DNA of 64,000 nt. Source: Bacillus thuringiensis. Lineage in GTDB: Bacteria > Bacillota > Bacilli > Bacillales > Bacillaceae_G. The DNA is taken from assembly GCF_022095615.2 (NCBI RefSeq), contig NZ_CP155559.1, forward strand, positions 4,399,501 to 4,463,500, given 5' to 3'. The notes beneath the pieces were generated by a model that saw only the letters and a list, made by a program, of their open reading frames with translations, had not been told where the DNA came from and searched no databases. The number at the start of each line of letters is the position of its first letter. Within the stretch, counting starts at the first letter, position 1. Made by a program: the position numbers and the translations under genes. Shown here piece by piece: positions 8,685-16,154 of this stretch.

Positions 8685-9365
8685 ATGTTCAAAAAAACAT
8701 TAAGCATGATCTGTTGCGTAATTTTTTTGCAAGGATGCTCACAAGAACAAGAAGTTAAAAAGGAGATGACAAACATGGAGACAGCACTACTAGCAGCTAC
8801 TGAAAAACGAGAAACGAATACTGTTATATCGTTACTCAAAAAAGGGGCTGACATAAATATAACGGATAATAAAGGACGTACCCCTCTTATGATTGCTACA
8901 TACAAAAATGATATAAAAACCGCAAAAGCGCTTATTGAAGCAGGTGCTGACGTAAATATTCAAGATGATATAAAAAACAATCCCTTTCTATACGCCGGTG
9001 CGGAAGGTTACTTGGATATTTTAAAACTAACGATTGATGCTGGCGCAGATCCATCGCTTACGAATCGTTACGGCGGAACAGCTCTTATCCCCGCCTCAGA
9101 ACATGGCTATATTGATGTTATTAAAGAACTCCTTACGCGAACAACTATTGATGTTAACCATGTAAATAATCTCGGATGGACCGCTTTAATGGAAGCCATC
9201 GTACTAAGTAACGGAAACCAAACACAGCAACAAGTCATTCAGCTTCTTATTGAGCACGATGCAGATGTAAATATTCCAGACAACGATGGTGTTACTCCGC
9301 TAGAGCATGCTCGCGCTCATAACTTTAAAGAGATAGAGAAGATTTTGTTAGAAGGACGTAAGTAA
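8685..9365 (+). CDS. ankyrin-repeat lipoprotein
   Basis: A 226-residue protein with a lipoprotein signal (FKKTLSMICCVIFLQGCS, lipobox LQGC, Cys about 18) and then about five ankyrin repeats (about 33-224) with typical GADINITDNKGRTPLMIAT and GADVNIQDD units. Expected to be anchored to the outer face of the membrane and to bind another protein. A GAGGAGG ribosome site lies about 8 bases before the ATG. Bacterial exported ankyrin proteins are sometimes linked to oxidative-stress proteins or act as immunity proteins, but no partner gene is visible here. Confidence 0.88.
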   Translation: MFKKTLSMICCVIFLQGCSQEQEVKKEMTNMETALLAATEKRETNTVISLLKKGADINITDNKGRTPLMIATYKNDIKTAKALIEAGADVNIQDDIKNNPFLYAGAEGYLDILKLTIDAGADPSLTNRYGGTALIPASEHGYIDVIKELLTRTTIDVNHVNNLGWTALMEAIVLSNGNQTQQQVIQLLIEHDADVNIPDNDGVTPLEHARAHNFKEIEKILLEGRK

Positions 9366-9444
9366 AAAGCTAATTTTTGCCTTCCTCCCCCGCCCTATGC
9401 TACATTTAACCCGTTACATCAATATTAATAGGGTGGGAATAAAC

Positions 9445-10371
9445 ATGAACAAACCTAAAATTGGGATGATTGGACTTGGAAGTATTGCGCAAAAAGCCTA
9501 TCTTCCAACACTTACAAAAGAAACAGATTGGAATTTTGTAGGAGCGTTTACACCTAACGCAGAGAAAAGGAAACAAATTTGCCAACAATACCGCATGCAA
9601 GACTTCCATTCTATTGAAACGTTAGCTTCGGAATGTGATGCAATCTTCGTTCACAGTTCAACTGCTACACATTATGAAATCGTTTCTGAACTTCTGAAAA
9701 AAGGAATCGACGTTTATGTTGATAAACCGCTAGCAGCTACAGTAGAACAGGCTGAGAAACTAGTCGAGTTGAGCGAAAAGTATAATCGAAAGTTAATGGT
9801 CGGATTTAATCGCAGATTCGTTCCTATGTATGTCGCTGCAAAAGAGCAAGCTCATGATATTTCATGGATTCGAATTGAAAAACACCGCACAAATAAAGTT
9901 GGGCCATACACGTACGACTTTACTATGTTAGATGATTACTTACATATTGTAGATACTGCTCGCTGGTTAGCTAACGATGATCTTAACGCCGTTCATAATA
10001 TGATGCAAACGAATGAAAAGAATGAACTTCTTTACGGACATCACACATATACAACGCCAAGTGGACTGTTACTTTCTACCGCGATGCATCGCCATGCCGG
10101 TACAAATTTAGAACAAATTGAACTTGTAACGAAGGGGAAAATCATTCGTGTAAAAAATATGAACACATTTGAAATTGAGCAGGAAAACTCCATTTCGCAA
10201 AGCGGTTCTCCATCATGGGATACAACGTTGAAACAGCGTGGTTTTGAAGATGCTGTTCATCATTTTATCGAATGTGTACACGGCGATACAAAGCCTGTTG
10301 TAGATGGATTAGAAGGATTAAAAACACAACAACTGTTGCAATCTCTACTGGAGAATGTAAATAAAAATTAA
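9445..10371 (+). CDS. Gfo/Idh/MocA-family oxidoreductase
   Basis: A 308-residue NAD(P)-dependent sugar or inositol-type dehydrogenase. The N-terminal Rossmann fold has GMIGLGSIAQKAYLP, and the family motif DKPLAATVEQAEKL carries the conserved EKP-like lysine (here DKP). The C-terminal alpha/beta domain has HIVDTARWL, equivalent to the family's D/H catalytic helix. The frame is open from 9397, but GGGTGGG at 9431-9437 and the canonical MNKPKIGMIG start support the ATG at 9445. Substrate unknown; monocistronic by appearance. Confidence 0.9.
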   Translation: MNKPKIGMIGLGSIAQKAYLPTLTKETDWNFVGAFTPNAEKRKQICQQYRMQDFHSIETLASECDAIFVHSSTATHYEIVSELLKKGIDVYVDKPLAATVEQAEKLVELSEKYNRKLMVGFNRRFVPMYVAAKEQAHDISWIRIEKHRTNKVGPYTYDFTMLDDYLHIVDTARWLANDDLNAVHNMMQTNEKNELLYGHHTYTTPSGLLLSTAMHRHAGTNLEQIELVTKGKIIRVKNMNTFEIEQENSISQSGSPSWDTTLKQRGFEDAVHHFIECVHGDTKPVVDGLEGLKTQQLLQSLLENVNKN

Positions 10372-10499
10372 AACGGATACATTTTTCAGAATTTACTTTC
10401 ATTCCCATTTCCCCTTTATTTCTGGCGCAAATTTCTATAGAATATGTTGATAGGAATTATAAATTTCATAATGAATCGTGGAAAGGATGGGATTAACAC

Positions 10500-10898
10500 A
10501 TGTGGAACGAGTTTAAAAAATTCGCATTCAAAGGAAATGTAATCGATTTAGCTGTCGGGGTTGTAATCGGTGCTGCATTCGGTAAAATCGTTAGTTCTTT
10601 AGTAAAAGATATCATCACACCATTACTTGGTATGGTATTAGGTGGCGTTAACTTTACAGATTTAAAAATTACATTTGGTAAATCATCTATTATGTATGGT
10701 AACTTCATCCAAACTATTTTTGATTTCTTAATTATTGCAGCTGCTATCTTTATGTTTATTAAAGTATTCAACAAACTAACATCTAAAAGAGAAGAAGAAA
10801 AAGAGGAAGAAATTCCAGAACCAACAAAAGAAGAAGAGCTTCTTGGCGAAATTCGCGACTTATTAAAACAACAAAACTCTTCTAAAGATAGAGCATAA
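10500..10898 (+). CDS. mscL: large-conductance mechanosensitive channel
   Basis: Homopentameric membrane channel that opens under lipid tension to release solutes during hypo-osmotic shock. The 132-residue protein has the N-terminal amphipathic [23 protein letters not shown] followed by TM1, a periplasmic-type loop, TM2 ([20 protein letters not shown]) and a charged cytoplasmic helix rich in Glu and Lys (about 98-130). An AAAGGATGGG ribosome site precedes the ATG, and a terminator hairpin follows. Length and motifs are standard for Firmicute MscL. Confidence 0.97.
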   Translation: MWNEFKKFAFKGNVIDLAVGVVIGAAFGKIVSSLVKDIITPLLGMVLGGVNFTDLKITFGKSSIMYGNFIQTIFDFLIIAAAIFMFIKVFNKLTSKREEEKEEEIPEPTKEEELLGEIRDLLKQQNSSKDRA

Positions 10899-10909
10899 TT
10901 GAACGGATA

Positions 10910-10939
10910 AAAAGGCATGCCCCTCGGGACATGCCTTTT
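10910..10939 (+). terminator. terminator of mscL
   Basis: AAAAGGCATG (10910-10919) pairs with CATGCCTTTT (10930-10939). The inner CCC/GGG pairing extends the stem. It serves mscL and possibly the convergent gene at 10947. Confidence 0.85.
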
Positions 10940-10946
10940 CTATATG

Positions 10947-11219
10947 CTATAACGTTTCCGAATTCATATGAATAAATAAAATAATACCCGCAACCATAAG
11001 TACCATAATACTACCTGCAAATAGTGTAATGCCCATGAACATTAAACTCGTGCTCATGTCCACTGATACACTTTCAATAAAAATAGAAATTACATACGTG
11101 ATAAGGGCAATTCCTGCAAGAATACTTCCTGGAACAAATCGCTTTAAGCCATTTTGTTTTAACGTCATATATGCAAAAATAGCAGTCATACAAAGCGTAA
11201 TTATCCAAAGAACGATCAT
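10947..11219 (-). CDS. small four-segment membrane protein, function unknown
   Basis: A 90-residue hydrophobic protein I do not recognise. Membrane segments are likely at about 2-18 (IVLWIITLCMTAIFAYM), 30-48 (GSILAGIALITYVISIFI), 55-70 and 70-86 (GSIMVLMVAGIILFIHM). A short basic loop, LKQNGLKRFVPG, follows the first helix. The start at 11219 has an AGGGGGGAAAAGAG ribosome site. It is convergent to mscL and seems to be a single-gene unit. Confidence 0.65.
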   Translation of the reverse strand: MIVLWIITLCMTAIFAYMTLKQNGLKRFVPGSILAGIALITYVISIFIESVSVDMSTSLMFMGITLFAGSIMVLMVAGIILFIHMNSETL

Positions 11220-11368
11220 CTCTTTTCCCCCCTCACAAGCCTTTTCTTTCTATTATACATGACATTGCCCTATAATAGTTAAATTTGCACTTATGTGACA
11301 TATAACAAGGAATAATACAATCTATAAAGAAGTCTTCCAAATAAGCTATAGACTAGGGAGGATTTCAA

Positions 11369-11665
11369 TTGGAAGATGATATTGTAGGATACTTTAAACA
11401 AGTAGAGCGATATGATTATATTATAATTGACTTAAACAAAAAGTTTTTTTACATGGAAGTTGTACAAATAGAAACAAATGTGACTTTGCTAAAAATATCA
11501 CTTCACTTAGACAAGGATGAAACCATTATTGCTGGAAATGTGAAACAATATGATCCTTCTAGATTAGAACATTTCATACAAAGTTTTAAACGGACTGCAC
11601 AAACATGTCTTGAACATAATTTACGAAGTCCTGAAGAACTTTTTGCATTTTGGAAAGGAAATTGA
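11369..11665 (+). CDS. conserved-looking small soluble protein, unknown function
   Basis: A 98-residue cytosolic protein starting at TTG, preceded by a strong AGGGAGGA ribosome site about 8 bases upstream. It has no signal peptide, membrane segment or motif I recognise. The pattern of alternating hydrophobic strands (YDYIIIDLNKKFFYMEVVQI, LLKISLHL) followed by a helix (LEHFIQSFKRTAQTCLEH) suggests a small alpha/beta fold. It precedes two further small genes on the same strand, 81 bases before the next, and may be co-transcribed with them. Confidence 0.65.
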   Translation: MEDDIVGYFKQVERYDYIIIDLNKKFFYMEVVQIETNVTLLKISLHLDKDETIIAGNVKQYDPSRLEHFIQSFKRTAQTCLEHNLRSPEELFAFWKGN

Positions 11666-11746
11666 CCACTAGAAAAAATGGATGAATTTCATATATTTTA
11701 ATATAATTACCATATACAAATATTATTTATAAGGGAGTGTTTCATA

Positions 11747-11983
11747 ATGATTTGGATTTCACTAATCGTATTAGCCTATTTCATCATTCTCATCCCAATA
11801 CAGTATAACTATATAAAGATGCTCAAGACAAAACAGAAAAAAATGAACATGTCACAAAACGAACTATACGACAACATGTCTTATGAAGAATCCCAAATAC
11901 ATTATCACTATCAAAGTAACGTATTTACAATACCTGCTTCGCTTGTCGCAAGTATTATTTATCGAGTGAAACATGCAGCATAA
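11747..11983 (+). CDS. DUF3949-like small membrane protein
   Basis: A 78-residue protein with an N-terminal membrane helix (about 2-22, IWISLIVLAYFIILIPIQY), a basic stretch (KMLKTKQKKMNM), a polar middle and a second hydrophobic stretch near 62-73. It resembles the short Bacillus proteins called DUF3949 as I remember them; this is not verified. AAGGGAGTG lies 8-10 bases before the ATG. Its end overlaps the start of the next gene by 11 bases, pointing to coupled expression. Confidence 0.65.
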   Translation: MIWISLIVLAYFIILIPIQYNYIKMLKTKQKKMNMSQNELYDNMSYEESQIHYHYQSNVFTIPASLVASIIYRVKHAA

Positions 11984-12347
11984 TATGTACGCTGTAAAAT
12001 TATTGTTTGAATCTGTTCATTCTGGTGAGCCTGATCCTACGAAAATTGATGAGCATTATGAAGAGAGTCACGATACACTTTTTGAAGAAAGTATTATTCT
12101 TGTTAAAGCAAACAGTATAGAGGAAGCTCATGAATTAGGTGAAAAGATAGCTATACACTCTGAAGAATCATACGATAATATGTACGGTGAGCAAGTAACG
12201 TGGACGTTTCGAAAAGTATTGCATGTGTTTGAATTAGACGATACACCATTTGAAACTGGAAAAGAATTGTACGCAAGATTTTTACACGTTAAGAAAAATG
12301 AAACGGTAGATACAGTAGTTAAAACATACTATCCTGAATACGAATAA
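11973..12347 (+). CDS. DUF4288-like small protein
   Basis: A 124-residue acidic cytosolic protein. The opening MYAVKLLFESVHSGE, the EESIILVKANSIEEAHELGE helix and the Y-x-N-x-x-G-E-x-V-x-W core (YDNMYGEQVTW) fit the DUF4288 family as I recall it; function unknown. The start at 11973 overlaps the preceding gene and has a weak GAGTGA site. An internal ATG at 11985, just past the upstream stop, is the alternative. The gene ends inside a perfect bidirectional terminator shared with ccpA. Confidence 0.75.
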   Translation: MQHNMYAVKLLFESVHSGEPDPTKIDEHYEESHDTLFEESIILVKANSIEEAHELGEKIAIHSEESYDNMYGEQVTWTFRKVLHVFELDDTPFETGKELYARFLHVKKNETVDTVVKTYYPEYE

Positions 12348-12375
12348 AAGCTCACAGCGAATGCTGTGAGCTTTT
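12346..12375. terminator. bidirectional terminator between the DUF4288-like gene and ccpA
   Basis: A perfect 13-bp inverted repeat AAAAGCTCACAGC (12346-12358) / GCTGTGAGCTTTT (12363-12375) with a 4-base loop and A/T tracts on both sides. It lies between two convergent genes. Confidence 0.93.
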
Positions 12376-12381
12376 GTATAC

Positions 12382-13380
12382 TTACTTCGTTGAATTTCTA
12401 AATTGGATACGGTGAGGTAAGATTACAGTGTGATCTTCCACTTTTTCTTTGTTCATATACTTTGTTAATAGACGCATTGCTACTGCACCGATATCATACA
12501 TTGGTTGTACAACTGTTGAAAGTTGTGGACGAACCATTAATGCAAGGCGTGTATTATCGAAACCAAGTACTTCTACATCAGTTGGTACGTTTAATCCAGC
12601 GTCTTGTGCTGCATGGATTACACCTAGTGCCATTTCGTCAGAAGATACGAAGATTGCTGTTGGCTTTTCATCACTGCTCCAAAGCTTTTCGAATGCTTCG
12701 ATACCTGAATCATATGTGTAATCTCCATCGATTATAAGATTTTCATCATATGAAATACCTGCTTCTTCTAAAGCCTTTTTATAACCTTGTAACTTCTTCG
12801 CGCTGCCCGCTTTATCAATGAAAGGACCAGAGACGAAACCGATACGCTTATGTCCTTGCTCAATAAAGTGCTTCATTGCGTCGTAAGCTGCTTGTGTATA
12901 ATCAATATTTACTGATGGCGTTTCATTTTGCTCATCAAATGACGCTGCTAATACGATTGGTACTGGAGACTTTTTGAATTCTTCAATGTGAATATCTGTA
13001 ATATCTTCACCCATGAAAACAATTCCGTCCACTTGTTTTCCAAGCATCGTATTTAATAAATGGAACTCTTTCTCTTTGTTTTGGTCAGAGTTACTTAAAA
13101 TGATGTTATATTTGTACATTGTTGCGATATCTTCAATTCCACGAGCAAGTTCTGCATAAAACGTATTTGAGATATCAGGAATAATAACACCTACTGTAGT
13201 TGTCTTCTTACTTGCTAGTCCACGTGCTACCGCATTTGGGCGGTATCCTAAACGATCAATTGCTTCTAATACTTTCTTTCTTGTTGTAGGCTTTACATTT
13301 GGGTTACCGTTCACAACGCGTGATACGGTAGCCATTGAAACGTTCGCTTCGCGCGCTACATCATAGATTGTTACGTTCAT
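12382..13380 (-). CDS. ccpA: catabolite control protein A
   Basis: LacI/GalR-family global regulator of carbon catabolite repression in Firmicutes. With HPr-Ser46-P as co-effector it binds cre sites and represses or activates hundreds of genes. The 332-residue protein has the N-terminal helix-turn-helix [22 protein letters not shown], the hinge helix [14 protein letters not shown] and a periplasmic-binding-protein-like effector domain (about 60-330). The frame is open from 13392, but the ATG at 13380 begins the usual [12 protein letters not shown] and has an AAGGAGTG site upstream. In B. subtilis, ccpA is beside aroA; here only a relic of aroA remains on its upstream side. Confidence 0.97.
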   Translation of the reverse strand: MNVTIYDVAREANVSMATVSRVVNGNPNVKPTTRKKVLEAIDRLGYRPNAVARGLASKKTTTVGVIIPDISNTFYAELARGIEDIATMYKYNIILSNSDQNKEKEFHLLNTMLGKQVDGIVFMGEDITDIHIEEFKKSPVPIVLAASFDEQNETPSVNIDYTQAAYDAMKHFIEQGHKRIGFVSGPFIDKAGSAKKLQGYKKALEEAGISYDENLIIDGDYTYDSGIEAFEKLWSSDEKPTAIFVSSDEMALGVIHAAQDAGLNVPTDVEVLGFDNTRLALMVRPQLSTVVQPMYDIGAVAMRLLTKYMNKEKVEDHTVILPHRIQFRNSTK

Positions 13381-13671
13381 CTCATCGCACACTCCTTCTA
13401 TTTTTGTTATCTATTTTTATGTATCGGTTACTTGAATGAAAAAAAGACATCAACTCTATTTGCAGATGCCACCAATCGTCCCGAGTTCTTCCTTTTACTA
13501 ATGATACGATAAAAACGCAGGCTCATACAATATTTTCCCGCAAAAGTTTCGAAAAAATTCGCTTCTTTTCTCGTATTTTCGTATTTTTTATGAAAAAAAG
13601 GGCATTTTTTGTAAAAATATAGATATTCAATACGTAGAAACCTTATTTTAAGCAATACGATAGTAAATGAA
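13381..13671. other. non-coding AT-rich region upstream of ccpA
   Basis: Holds the ccpA leader and promoter region. No protein homology was recognised. On the minus strand GGCATCTGCAAATAGAG is followed by TTGATG and a T-run (about 13440-13470), forming at best a weak CATC/GATG hairpin. A 75-codon minus-strand reading frame here has no recognisable composition and is not called. Confidence 0.5.
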
Positions 13672-13805
13672 ATTTATATCGGCGATTTTCAAATATATTG
13701 ACTGCAACTCGAAATATATCAGCGATTTTTCAATTATATCGATCACAACTCCAATTATATCAGCGATTTTTTAAATATATCGACTTACCGACAGAAACCG
13801 ACAAT
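13672..13805 (+). repeat. dispersed repeat family A, three tandem units of about 40 bases
   Basis: Three imperfect units, each with an ATATC(A/G)GCGATTTT core followed by AATATAT or AATTATAT plus TGAC/CGAT/CGAC. The last unit ends in the conserved segment 13775-13805, containing ATCGACTTACCGACA. The repeat borders the aroA relic. Related copies lie at 4986-5016, 28405-28464, 32634-32687 and 45050-45115. Confidence 0.75.
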
Positions 13806-13809
13806 GGTA

Positions 13810-13946
13810 GTCATTTGATGCGCTGAATTTGGAGGTACGCGGCGCCCTGTAGAATGCGTTATATCGGCAACGACAGGTAAATGTGTTTCTTCCTTTAAAA
13901 TCAGCGCAGCGGATATAGGAAGCGTATTACGCGGCGCTCCTTCCCA
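13810..13946 (-). pseudogene. aroA: relic of aroA (DAHP synthase of the AroQ-AroA type)
   Basis: Reading the minus strand from 13946, one frame gives [13 protein letters not shown], then [17 protein letters not shown], then [10 protein letters not shown] recall Bacillus AroA as having YERATRNTLDISA, ETHLPV-x-VDVTHSTGRRD and, about 30 residues later, LSDSAQQMD. So this is a fragment of the bifunctional chorismate mutase/DAHP synthase C-terminal region with an internal deletion joining GRR to SA-QM. A TGA stop lies directly upstream in frame. B. subtilis carries intact aroA next to ccpA, the same position. Local base composition is richer in GC than the flanks. The repeat-A copy abuts its 3' end. 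Confidence 0.8.
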
Positions 13947-13967
13947 TCATACCTTTTCACTTACAAT

Positions 13968-13997
13968 AAAAAAGACAGTGTAAACACTGTCTTTTTT
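13968..13997 (-). terminator. terminator of the CamS-family lipoprotein gene
   Basis: A perfect 13-bp stem AAAAAAGACAGTG (13968-13980) / CACTGTCTTTTTT (13985-13997) with a 4-base loop. It overlaps the stop codon at 13996-13998 and ends in a T-run on the minus strand. Confidence 0.93.
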
Positions 13998-15012
13998 ATA
14001 AGAAGGAAACAAACGGTTTATCGCTGTTTTTCTCTTTTATAATAATTGCCTCGATTTTACTCTCGGACTTAATCTGCAATTGTACTTTTGCATCTTTAGG
14101 TAGTTTTTCTAACATACTTTGAGCAGCCAGTTGGGTAAGAGCCATTAATTCTGTTTTACCGTTATATTTAATAACAATATTCATATTTAATGTATCCATT
14201 TGATTTTTCTTATAAGAAACCTTAGCATTTACTGGGATAAAATCTCCAGTAGAAAAACCTTTCATTGCCTCAGCAAAGTTAGTTATTTTTGTATTATCTT
14301 CTCCATGTGCTTTTGTAAATTCATCAGAAGGATATGAAAACGCTTGTTCATCGATCGTGCTCCAATTTCCAAGGTTCGTATCATTCTTTTGAACGGTAGC
14401 ACTAGCAATATATGTACCATTTTTTAAAGAACTTGTACTTTCTTGCTTAAAGATAGCAAACGTAATTGGAGATTTATTATACTTGTCATTTTTATTAATA
14501 GCCTCAGTAAGTTGCTTAGCAACTTCAGCACCTTTAGACATTGCTTCTTCATTCGATACAGTTGACGACATTGCCAACCCGATCACAACGCCAGATAAAC
14601 TTAATTCATTTGAATTCTGCTTCCCGAAATAGTCTTGTTCTATAATATTTGTCAAAACGGGTGCTTTTACTTTTGCTACTAGTTCATCAACTAACTTATC
14701 AGGAATATATTGATTTAATTGTAGTACATGATTTTCTGTATCAAATTGCTCTTTTGCAATATTCATTAAACCATTTTCATACTCTGCTAAATCTAATTTA
14801 GAATTTGTTGTTATATTAGCTGTATTTATAACCTTTTGTTCCTTTAAAGGAATTACAGTTCTATAATAATCTTTAGAAACAGCAGTTCTCGGAATCATAC
14901 TTTTTTCTTTCGTATCCTTCTGTATAACTTCATCCTTCTTACTAATCGTATTATTACTACAAGCTCCTAGTAATAAACTTACAACCGCGAAGGATAATGC
15001 CATTTTCTTCAT
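13996..15012 (-). CDS. CamS-family lipoprotein
   Basis: A 338-residue exported lipoprotein: the signal MKKMALSFAVVSLLLGAC has its lipobox Cys at about 18. The body shows features I associate with the CamS family (staphylococcal pheromone precursor lipoprotein; YerH in B. subtilis): DYYRTVIPLKEQ, LDLAEYENGLMNIAKEQFD and EQDYFGKQNSNELSLSGV. The peptide released from the signal sequence acts as a sex pheromone in some cocci; a role in Bacillus is unknown. It sits where an intact aroA would be expected, between ccpA and ytxJ. Confidence 0.75.
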   Translation of the reverse strand: MKKMALSFAVVSLLLGACSNNTISKKDEVIQKDTKEKSMIPRTAVSKDYYRTVIPLKEQKVINTANITTNSKLDLAEYENGLMNIAKEQFDTENHVLQLNQYIPDKLVDELVAKVKAPVLTNIIEQDYFGKQNSNELSLSGVVIGLAMSSTVSNEEAMSKGAEVAKQLTEAINKNDKYNKSPITFAIFKQESTSSLKNGTYIASATVQKNDTNLGNWSTIDEQAFSYPSDEFTKAHGEDNTKITNFAEAMKGFSTGDFIPVNAKVSYKKNQMDTLNMNIVIKYNGKTELMALTQLAAQSMLEKLPKDAKVQLQIKSESKIEAIIIKEKNSDKPFVSFL

Positions 15013-15095
15013 TACTTAAAACCTACTTTCAACAATCTAGTTATTTAATTTGAACTATTAACAGTGTACCATTAAATATATTTCAACAAAAACAA

Positions 15096-15130
15096 AAAAA
15101 GAAGCAAGCACCTTTAGCTTGCTTCTTTTT
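15096..15130 (-). terminator. terminator of the ytxG-like/ytxJ operon
   Basis: A 14-bp stem AAAAAGAAGCAAGC (15096-15109) / GCTTGCTTCTTTTT (15117-15130) with a 7-base loop, overlapping the ytxJ stop codon. The minus strand continues into T-runs. Confidence 0.9.
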
Positions 15131-15455
15131 ACTTAACATTCTCTTCTAAAGCGTCTTTTTTAATGTTCCAATGAGACGTATTCCATACTACCATCCCATC
15201 TTTTATGTATAGCACTTGCGGAGATTCATGTTTAATGCTGTACTGTTCTGCAACACGATTCGAAACATCTCTCGCATCTTGTACGTATAAGTAATACGCT
15301 GGCACCGCTCTTTCTTCACTACAATACGCTTGAAATTCTGTATAGGCACCATGACTAATCGGGCATGTCGTACTATGTTTAAAAAGAACATACGGCTCGT
15401 TTTTTTCTACTAATACTTCAAGCTCTTCAATTGTTTCAACTTTTGTCATATTCAT
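15129..15455 (-). CDS. ytxJ: monothiol bacilliredoxin, YtxJ/BrxC type
   Basis: A small thioredoxin-fold protein (108 residues). The redox motif TCPIS (about 30-34) carries a single cysteine in place of CxxC. Family knowledge: such proteins take part in bacillithiol-linked thiol redox chemistry, accepting the bacillithiol group from modified proteins. The frame opens with GTG-ATG-AAT-ATG. AGAGGTGA stands 6-7 bases before the ATG at 15455, and this ATG overlaps the stop of the upstream gene (TGATG), which marks translational coupling. General-stress (SigB) control is known for the B. subtilis ytx operon; I did not identify such a promoter here. Confidence 0.9.
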   Translation of the reverse strand: MNMTKVETIEELEVLVEKNEPYVLFKHSTTCPISHGAYTEFQAYCSEERAVPAYYLYVQDARDVSNRVAEQYSIKHESPQVLYIKDGMVVWNTSHWNIKKDALEENVK

Positions 15456-15967
15456 CACGATTCACCTCTCATACGAAGTCTAGAGCGCTTTTCTTTTTTT
15501 TCAGCTTTTTTCTCAAGTCTCTCTAATTTACGCTCTTCTTTTTCAACCTTTTTCTCTTGTCTTGTCGCACGATAATGATTGTATACTTCAATTGCTGCGC
15601 TACTCCACTGTACAACTTGCGCTACTTTATCTGCATTATTTTCAATTTCGTCCGTAACAGAATCTGATACATTACGAAGTTTCGTATTTAAAGAATGGAT
15701 TGTCGTTCCAATTCCATCTACACCCGATACTACTTTATTTAATGATTGTGATTTCTGTTGAATGTCATCAGCTAACGCATTTGTTTTATGTAATAATTGC
15801 TCCGTCTCTACGCTAATCCCTTGCATTTGCTTTTCCAAACCTTCTAATGTGCTTGCAACGTTTTCTAACGTCTTCTGAACCGATAACAACGTTCTGCATA
15901 CATACACTACTAATACAGCGAAAGCAACCGCGATAATAGCCGCACTTACATATAAAAGAACTTGCAT
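15455..15967 (-). CDS. ytxG: YtxG-like DUF948 membrane-anchored coiled-coil protein
   Basis: A 170-residue protein. One N-terminal membrane helix (about 2-25, QVLLYVSAAIIAVAFAVLV) is followed by a long predicted coiled coil (about 30-125). It ends in a strongly charged Lys/Glu/Arg tail (about 125-170, with KKVEKEERKLERLEKKAEKK). The DUF948 assignment rests on this architecture and its place before ytxJ. AAAGGAAGTGATGAA precedes the ATG at 15967. In B. subtilis the order is ytxG-ytxH-ytxJ; no ytxH is present here, and the basic tail is reminiscent of what YtxH-type proteins carry. It acts at the cytoplasmic membrane, function unknown. Confidence 0.8.
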   Translation of the reverse strand: MQVLLYVSAAIIAVAFAVLVVYVCRTLLSVQKTLENVASTLEGLEKQMQGISVETEQLLHKTNALADDIQQKSQSLNKVVSGVDGIGTTIHSLNTKLRNVSDSVTDEIENNADKVAQVVQWSSAAIEVYNHYRATRQEKKVEKEERKLERLEKKAEKKEKRSRLRMRGES

Positions 15968-16088
15968 TTCATCACTTCCTTTATCTTTTTCATACTTTCT
16001 CCTATTATACAATCATTTTCCGTTTCGTTCTAATCCCTATCTTTTCATTAGAATTTTCATACTTATTCGTTAACTTTAACATAAATGA

Positions 16089-16118
16089 TTCAACAAATTC
16101 CACTAAGTAGGTTACAAT
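16089..16118 (+). promoter_or_regulatory. possible promoter of the M29 aminopeptidase gene
   Basis: TTCAAC (16089-16094) and TACAAT (16113-16118) are separated by 18 bases. The match to the sigma-A consensus is moderate, and it lies about 37 bases before the start codon. Confidence 0.4.
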
Positions 16119-16154
16119 AGGAGAGGATACATAATTAGTAGGGAGGCTTTACAT

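Noticed and set aside
8609..8905. 98-codon minus-strand frame over the start of the ankyrin lipoprotein gene
   Set aside because: Overlaps a well-supported gene with a signal peptide and repeats; no own features.
13428..13655. 75-codon minus-strand frame upstream of ccpA
   Set aside because: AT-rich, Phe/Lys/Arg-biased translation with no ribosome site or recognisable family; probably the ccpA leader region.
13810..13946. Treating the GC-richer patch as an inverted-repeat mobile element
   Set aside because: The two ACGCGGCGC strings are direct, not inverted, and the minus-strand translation matches the DAHP synthase sequence much better.
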